In this document: positions 56,600-64,000 of the stretch, in pieces
Layout: every line of letters starts with the position of its first letter
How positions within the stretch are numbered: the first letter of the stretch is position 1
The notes under the pieces: generated by a model
Told to the model about the DNA's origin: nothing
The model's input: the letters and a program-made list of their open reading frames with translations, nothing else
Database searches by the model: none
Assembly (NCBI GenBank): GCA_022575985.1
Contig: JAKSXM010000288.1
Span: 4,181,501 to 4,245,500, forward strand
DNA from: Anagrus nilaparvatae
Taxonomy: Eukaryota > Arthropoda > Insecta > Hymenoptera > Mymaridae
Reading direction: 5' to 3'
DNA: 64,000 nt
Program-made: the position numbers and the translations under genes

Positions 56600-58450
56600 A
56601 CCTATGTATCATGAAAATCCATTGCTGGAGCAGTGTTTATTCCATTGATAATGGTTTATTCTTATGATGAATGTTTAAAAAGTTTAAAAACTCATTAATT
56701 GCAGAAAACAAGTAATCAATATCTATAAGGTTAACAAGACTCATATCGTATAATAGCTAATTCCTTTTGAACATTGATCGTAAGAACAAAGACTACTCCA
56801 GTAATGGATTTCTTGATAGTTAAGTAATATTTTTATTTTTTAAATGATGAAATAACTATCCCTTTTTTTTTAGGTATATGTCTAGCATGCAAATCAGTCA
56901 GCAATAAGTAAAAAAAGTAAATAATTAAATGAACAATTTTTTTCTTTTAAGTTTTTAGCTTTTAACTAAGGGATTCAAAAATATAATTCAGTTCGGCTTT
57001 ACATTTACAGTCTCATGTGTATCAAAAAATCCATGACTCGTGTTGTGTTTGTTCTTACAATGAATGTTCTGCAGTTTAAAAATTAATTGCAGCAAAACAA
57101 GTAATAAGTATCTTAGACAGACAAGAAACATTCGGTGTATAATAGCTAAATAACCATCTCTTTTTTTTATATGTGTCCAGCATGCATCTGTCAGTTATAG
57201 CAGAAAAAAGCACATAAATAAAATAAAAAAATTAATGAAAAATTTTTTCTTTTAGGTTAGAGTTTTTAATTCAGGCTTTCAAGCATATAATATAGTTCGG
57301 CTTTATATTAACATTCTCATTATTACTTAAGTTTCAAGAAATCCATTGCTGGAGCAGTGTTCATTCTTACGATGAATGTTCTGCAGTTTAAGAACTCATT
57401 AATTGCAGAAAACAAGTAATCAATATCTAAGATTGACAAGAATCATATGGTGTAATAGCTGATTCCTTTTGAAACCAGAACATTGATCGTAAGAAAAAAG
57501 CGACTACTCCAGTAATGGATTTCTTGATAGTTAAGTAAAACTTGAATAAAAAATATTATTCGCATTCATTCATTTTTTTTTTTAAATAATAAAAAAGCTA
57601 CCTCTTTTTTTTTTCATATGTCTGGCATACATCTTTCTATTAAAGTAGACAACAATACATAAAAAAATAAAATAAATAAATAAACAATTTTTTCTTATAA
57701 GTTTTTAAATTTTAACTAAGGGATTCAAAAATATAATTCAGTTCGTCATATTCGCAGTCTCATGTATTATCTAAGTATCAAGAAATCCATGTGTTTGTTC
57801 TTACAATCAATGTTCTGGAGTTCAAAAGAAATTAGCTATTACACCAAATGTTTCTTGTCTGTCTATAAGATATTACAACATATGATTCTTGTCAGTCTTA
57901 GATATTGATTAATTGTTTCCTGCAATTAATGAGTTTTTAAACTGCAGAACATTCATCGTAAGAAAAAACACTGCTCCAGCAATGGATTTCATGATACTTA
58001 AGTAATACATGAGAATGTAAATATAAAGCCAAACTTAATTATAAGTTTGAAAGCCACAATTAAAAACTCAAATTTAAAAGAAAAAAATTGTTCATTTATT
58101 TATTTATTTTTGTATGTGTCTTTTTCAACTATAACTGACAGATGCATCCTAGGCATATAAAAAAAAACAGATGGTTGTGTCATTATTTAAAGAAAATAAA
58201 TAAATAAATTAAGAGTTTTTGTCTTTAAGTAGAGTGTCTCTAAGTTTTTAGTTTATAATTAAAGCATTCAAAAATATATTTCAGCTCAGCTTTATATTTG
58301 TAGTTTCATGTATTACTTAAGTATCAAGCATGACTCGTGTTGTGTTTGTTCTTACGATCAATGTTCTGGAGTTCGAATCAGCTATTACACCATTTTAAAC
58401 GGCAGAACATTAATAAACACAATAAATATACTTAAAGCCGGACTGAAATA
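56600..58450. repeat. Irregular tandem array of 350-450 bp units
   Basis: Each unit contains 'aaatccattgctggagcagt', 'cttacgatgaatgttctgc', 'attaattgcagaaaacaagt', 'gacaagaatcatatggtgta', 'gaacattgatcgtaagaaca' and a stretch like 'ctggcatgcatc'. Units begin near 56600, 57030, 57340 and 57780, with partial or inverted ones to 58440. Within a unit the 'aatccattgctggagcagt' and 'actccagtaatggatttctt' phrases are themselves inverted. The array continues, inverted, in the right arm of the large palindrome. Confidence 0.7.
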
Positions 58451-59269
58451 TATTTTTGAATCCCTTAGTTAAAAGCTAACAACTTAAAAGAAAAATATTG
58501 TTAGTAAGGGGTATAGAGTAAAATACATGTTGACTATATGAAAGAACCTCATCATAAATTTCACTATGGAGTAAAATGGATCTCGGCTGTCCTATATTGT
58601 ATGAAAAAACGAAAAATTTCACTCTATAGTATTTTCATTTTTTTCGGTTTTTTGCACTGAAAAAGGTTTAAAACAGTTAAAAACCTAAATATTTCATTTG
58701 GTATATAGTTCATTGAGTCAGTGGAATCAAAATAATCTGATATTAATGGATTTAAGTAGGTTTTTGATTGGATTTTTAGAAATTTTGGCTTTATTCCAAA
58801 AAGCCATTTGAATCAGTTTATAAAATTCTTTATAAACCAAGTTTTCTAACAAAAATAATTTTGATGGACCTGGATTTTCTTAACAATTTTTATTTTTCCA
58901 AAAATCGAAAGGGTATATATGGAAAATTTTTGGATTTTTAGAAATTTTGGCTTTATTTGCATAAAACAATTTGTATTGGTTAAAATTCATTATAAGTAAA
59001 CATGATTTTCTTAAGCAACAGAAACAGAAGTAAATGCGATACAAAAATAAATTCTGATTTATACCGTTTTTTGTTTGCAAATCGGCACAGTACAATAAGT
59101 TAATATATCTGAAAATTTTTTTTTGAACAATAATCTTATGATTTGAAGAATCATTTTCGATATAGTATTTTTCTCTACAGTTAATTTGGGAAATAAGAAA
59201 TACCCAAATTTATATATATCATTTTACCTTCGATACAAATCAATTAATTATAGTATATGCAAAATTAAT

Positions 59270-59860
59270 TTTTATGGCCTAAGCTAAGTAAAAATTAAAT
59301 TCAAGTAAAATTATATTGTGAGATGAAATTTTATGGCCTAAGCTAAGTAAAAATTATATTTAAGTAAAAGTATATTTCAAAATATTGATACTGATTAAAT
59401 TAATAATTTTTTTTAAACTTTAATAAATTAAAGTATAATTAAAACTAAGTTAAGTCTTGTTGTTTCCTATCACAAGTTATAATATAACTTTATTTTGGGC
59501 CATAAATGTTGTGAGATGAATTTTTATGGCCTAAGCTAAGTAAAAATTTAATTTAAGTAAAAGTATATTTCAAAATATTGATATTGATTAAATTAATAAT
59601 TTTTTTTAAACTTTAATAAATTAAAGTATAATTAAAACTAAGTTAAGTCTTGTTGTTTCCTATCACAAGTTATAATATAACTTTATTTTGGGCCATAAAT
59701 GTTGTAAGATGAAATTATATGGCCTAAACTAAGTAAATTTTTATTTCAGCAAGAGTATGAATTCCTAATAAATATATTATAACTTTTGGGCCATAAATGT
59801 TGTGAGATGAAATTTTATGGCCTAAGCTAAGTAAAATTTTAATTTTAGCAAAGTATAAAT
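59270..59860. repeat. Tandem 192 bp repeat with a self-complementary core, left palindrome arm
   Basis: 'ttatggcctaagctaagtaa' recurs at about 59271, 59332, 59524, 59718 and 59815. Two units (59333-59524 and 59525-59716) are nearly identical with a 192 bp period. The junction 'gggccataaatg...ttatggcc' is self-complementary. The inverted counterpart is at 60409-60990. Confidence 0.8.
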
Positions 59861-60408
59861 CTTACAATTTTTAAAAAATTTTCAATTTATTTAATACTTT
59901 TATAAAATAAAATTTTAATTCTTTTTACACCAAGTTAAAAGAAGACTATTTTATTAAAATTTCCCATTAGCTTCATTAAAAAAAATATCAAAGATAGATG
60001 TTTACAATAAATATAGGCCCATGATAACCTATAAAGAAAATAGAAAAATTCAAATTTGAAAACAAGCAATTTGATTGGTTGACAAACTGTTGACACAAGA
60101 TGGCGATCTCCATAAAGAGCCCATAAACTTTTTTACAATAGATAATTATTGATACAATGCATTCACGCCGTTTACTGGTTATTTAGGGGCCTGGCAAGTT
60201 AAGCAGTTTCTGAAGATAATAAATTGTTATAATATAAGCTAATTATATTTATAGTACAGCCTGTGAGCTCAATGTGAAAAAGCTGAATAAGAAAAATTAT
60301 CTGTTTACTGTAAACTTTTGCTGAAATAAAAATTCGCTTAGCTTAGGCCATTTAATTTCATCTCACAACATTTATGGCCCAAAAGTTATAATATATTTAT
60401 TATTAGGA

Positions 60409-60990
60409 ATTTATACTTTGCTAAAATTAAAATTTTACTTAGCTTAGGCCATAAAATTTCATCTCACAACATTTATGGCCCAAAAGTTATAATATATTTA
60501 TTAGGAATTCATACTCTTGCTGAAATAAAAATTTACTTAGTTTAGGCCATATAATTTCATCTTACAACATTTATGGCCCAAAATAAAGTTATATTATAAC
60601 TTGTGATAGGAAACAACAAGACTTAACTTAGTTTTAATTATACTTTAATTTATTAAAGTTTAAAAAAAATTATTAATTTAATCAATATCAATATTTTGAA
60701 ATATACTTTTACTTAAATTAAATTTTTACTTAGCTTAGGCCATAAAAATTCATCTCACAACATTTATGGCCCAAAATAAAGTTATATTATAACTTGTGAT
60801 AGGAAACAACAAGACTTAACTTAGTTTTAATTATACTTTAATTTATTAAAGTTTAAAAAAAATTATTAATTTAATCAGTATCAATATTTTGAAATATACT
60901 TTTACTTAAATATAATTTTTACTTAGCTTAGGCCATAAAATTTCATCTCACAATATAATTTTACTTGAATTTAATTTTTACTTAGCTTAG
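60409..60990. repeat. Tandem 192 bp repeat, right palindrome arm
   Basis: Inverted copy of the 59270-59860 array. Adjacent spacer positions 60320-60408 hold one more partial unit with no exact partner. Confidence 0.75.
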
Positions 60991-63572
60991 GCCATAAAAA
61001 TTAATTTTGCATATACTATAATTAATTGATTTGTATCGAAGGTAAAATGATATATATAAATTTGGGTATTTCTTATTTCCCAAATTAACTGTAGAGAAAA
61101 ATACTATATCGAAAATGATTCTTCAAATCATAAGATTATTGTTCAAAAAAAAATTTTCAGATATATTAACTTATTGTACTGTGCCGATTTGCAAACAAAA
61201 AACGGTATAAATCAGAATTTATTTTTGTATCGCATTTACTTCTGTTTCTGTTGCTTAAGAAAATCATGTTTACTTATAATGAATTTTAACCAATACAAAT
61301 TGTTTTATGCAAATAAAGCCAAAATTTCTAAAAATCCAAAAATTTTCCATATATACCCTTTCGATTTTTGGAAAAATAAAAATTGTTAAGAAAATCCAGG
61401 TCCATCAAAATTATTTTTGTTAGAAAACTTGGTTTATAAAGAATTTTATAAACTGATTCAAATGGCTTTTTGGAATAAAGCCAAAATTTCTAAAAATCCA
61501 ATCAAAAACCTACTTAAATCCATTAATATCAGATTATTTTGATTCCACTGACTCAATGAACTATATACCAAATGAAATATTTAGGTTTTTAACTGTTTTA
61601 AACCTTTTTCAGTGCAAAAAACCGAAAAAAATGAAAATACTATAGAGTGAAATTTTTCGTTTTTTCATACAATATAGGACAGCCGAGATCCATTTTACTC
61701 CATAGTGAAATTTATGATGAGGTTCTTTCATATAGTCAACATGTATTTTACTCTATACCCCTTACTAACAATATTTTTCTTTTAAGTTGTTAGCTTTTAA
61801 CTAAGGGATTCAAAAATATATTTCAGTCCGGCTTTAAGTATATTTATTGTGTTTATTAATGTTCTGCCGTTTAAAATGGTGTAATAGCTGATTCGAACTC
61901 CAGAACATTGATCGTAAGAACAAACACAACACGAGTCATGCTTGATACTTAAGTAATACATGAAACTACAAATATAAAGCTGAGCTGAAATATATTTTTG
62001 AATGCTTTAATTATAAACTAAAAACTTAGAGACACTCTACTTAAAGACAAAAACTCTTAATTTATTTATTTATTTTCTTTAAATAATGACACAACCATCT
62101 GTTTTTTTTTATATGCCTAGGATGCATCTGTCAGTTATAGTTGAAAAAGACACATACAAAAATAAATAAATAAATGAACAATTTTTTTCTTTTAAATTTG
62201 AGTTTTTAATTGTGGCTTTCAAACTTATAATTAAGTTTGGCTTTATATTTACATTCTCATGTATTACTTAAGTATCATGAAATCCATTGCTGGAGCAGTG
62301 TTTTTTCTTACGATGAATGTTCTGCAGTTTAAAAACTCATTAATTGCAGGAAACAATTAATCAATATCTAAGACTGACAAGAATCATATGTTGTAATATC
62401 TTATAGACAGACAAGAAACATTTGGTGTAATAGCTAATTTCTTTTGAACTCCAGAACATTGATTGTAAGAACAAACACATGGATTTCTTGATACTTAGAT
62501 AATACATGAGACTGCGAATATGACGAACTGAATTATATTTTTGAATCCCTTAGTTAAAATTTAAAAACTTATAAGAAAAAATTGTTTATTTATTTATTTT
62601 ATTTTTTTATGTATTGTTGTCTACTTTAATAGAAAGATGTATGCCAGACATATGAAAAAAAAAAGAGGTAGCTTTTTTATTATTTAAAAAAAAAAATGAA
62701 TGAATGCGAATAATATTTTTTATTCAAGTTTTACTTAACTATCAAGAAATCCATTACTGGAGTAGTCGCTTTTTTCTTACGATCAATGTTCTGGTTTCAA
62801 AAGGAATCAGCTATTACACCATATGATTCTTGTCAATCTTAGATATTGATTACTTGTTTTCTGCAATTAATGAGTTCTTAAACTGCAGAACATTCATCGT
62901 AAGAATGAACACTGCTCCAGCAATGGATTTCTTGAAACTTAAGTAATAATGAGAATGTTAATATAAAGCCGAACTATATTATATGCTTGAAAGCCTGAAT
63001 TAAAAACTCTAACCTAAAAGAAAAAATTTTTCATTAATTTTTTTATTTTATTTATGTGCTTTTTTCTGCTATAACTGACAGATGCATGCTGGACACATAT
63101 AAAAAAAAGAGATGGTTATTTAGCTATTATACACCGAATGTTTCTTGTCTGTCTAAGATACTTATTACTTGTTTTGCTGCAATTAATAAATAATACAATG
63201 ATTTTTTTTTTAAAACGTAAAACTTTTCGTGTACATTCAGTACACCTTTTCAAAAAATAATTTATAAATATAATAAAATTTTAATACATTTTCTTTAAAA
63301 ATAGTTAATTTTTTTTTGGTAAAAAAAATATAACATTGTTCTTAGCCAAAACAGATGTAGTGTACTAAATTTAGATATACATACATGGTACGGTTTATTT
63401 ATTTTATTTAAAATGGGCGAAAAGTTCACCAATTCTTACGAGTTAATCGAAATTCCTTAAAAGTCTTCTAAGTTCATTCTAGGTCCATTCATCCTCCACT
63501 TCCTTGAGTTATACTGGTTTTCACTAAATACCTTTTTCCACGATAGTGTATTTCTAAGTTATATAAATTTTA

Positions 63573-63735
63573 ACATAGAACATGTTCATTGGATTGGGCA
63601 TTTGAAAAAGTCCGGCTCGGCAGGGGGGAGGTTGAAATGGACTTAGGATACTTTATATTTCGGAATTTATTGTATTTTCAGTTTTAGGACTTATAATAAG
63701 TAGGAAGTAAAACTGTTATAAGTGAACTTGTTCCA
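63573..63735. repeat. Dispersed repeat, copy 2 (see 15465-15720)
   Basis: Shares 'gaacatgttcattgga', 'gggcatttgaaaaag', 'ggcaggggg' and 'ctgttataagtgaac' with the copy at 15465. The end 'gtgaacttgttcc' is roughly inverted to the start. Confidence 0.6.
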
Positions 63736-64000
63736 TGATCGTTAGTTGTGCGAAAACACAAAACAGTTAATAGTATTAAAACATAAAAAAGAATTACAAT
63801 TGTAAATCTGAAAATTGGTGTAAAGAAAACTTGATTTATTAAAATGAGCTATTTTGAAACAAAAATGAGTTGCTGGACTATAATTGAAAATTATACTTAA
63901 AAATAATCTTTTGGGATAAATTCGTGAGCGAAAAAATAGGTTTTTAAAAGTTTCAATAAAAGTAAGGACTATACCAAGTTCAGACTACCATCTGAAAATA

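Larger units (their letters stand above)
57081..63186. repeat. Near-perfect 6.1 kb palindrome (arms 2.78 kb, spacer 0.55 kb)
   Basis: Left arm 57081-59860 and right arm 60409-63186 mirror around about 60134. Mirrored landmarks sum to 120267-120269 all along the arms, so there are almost no indels, and the mirrored frames at 58880-59095 (minus) and 61174-61389 (plus) encode identical peptides. The left arm starts inside the tandem array at 56600, so the palindrome border is internal to a repeat. The spacer (59861-60408) is non-coding AT-rich DNA and in part contains a further repeat unit. No coding gene is supported. Causes could be a transposon with long inverted repeats, a segmental inverted duplication, or a chimeric assembly; the sequence alone does not decide. 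Confidence 0.9.

Noticed and set aside
58880..61389. Identical 71-residue frames in the large palindrome
   Set aside because: Mirror images of one non-coding sequence; no splice or domain support.
1..64000. tRNA genes or bacterial symbiont insertions
   Set aside because: No T-arm/B-box pair in tRNA spacing and no bacterial-type gene cluster was seen by eye; a covariance-model scan would be needed to be sure.

Overview
This is a eukaryotic, intron-bearing, very AT-rich nuclear window that looks like an insect or other arthropod. Evidence: GT-AG introns of tens to hundreds of bases, insect-type transposons with exact target-site duplications (TTAA, TA, TTA, 8 bp), Ty1/copia, R1-like and Ty3/gypsy retroelements, and a 5S-rRNA-derived SINE. 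I cannot name the species. I see no prokaryotic operon, CRISPR array or tRNA.

Layout. 0.9-5.2 kb and 16.5-20.0 kb hold two tandem, same-strand paralogs of a six-exon gene. They encode unrecognised multi-pass membrane proteins (predicted 521 and 483 residues) with identical intron phases and an acidic C-terminal tail. Between them lie a decayed copia element (about 6.5-9.7 kb) split by a GC-richer, 5'-truncated R1-like non-LTR retroposon with its own target duplication, a complete 5S-headed SINE (11.5-12.1 kb), and a 1.7 kb fold-back element.

20-36 kb is almost gene-free and is dominated by long inverted-repeat (fold-back) elements. Most are flanked by TA, TTAA or TTA, and several share internal modules. 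36-41 kb holds remnants: copia pieces, an unrecognised coding block with an internal duplication, a broken gene resembling the DUF7869/transposase-like family, and a broken JmjC-type dioxygenase gene.

41.2-48.4 kb is one Ty3/gypsy element on the minus strand, bounded by a GTAC duplication. Its 5' LTR is fused directly to the middle of the reverse transcriptase, so gag, protease and half of RT are lost. It keeps integrase, a broken glycoprotein gene of insect-RNA-virus (chuvirus-like) type and an extra ORF, and is cut by two further small insertions. 48.8-49.5 kb is a minisatellite.

50-56 kb is AT-rich with TTAA-flanked MITEs. 57.1-63.2 kb is a near-perfect 6.1 kb palindrome with 2.78 kb arms and a 0.55 kb spacer, built partly of tandem repeats.

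Only the two paralogous membrane-protein genes look like intact host genes. Everything else is mobile DNA, its debris, or sequence in which I see nothing.
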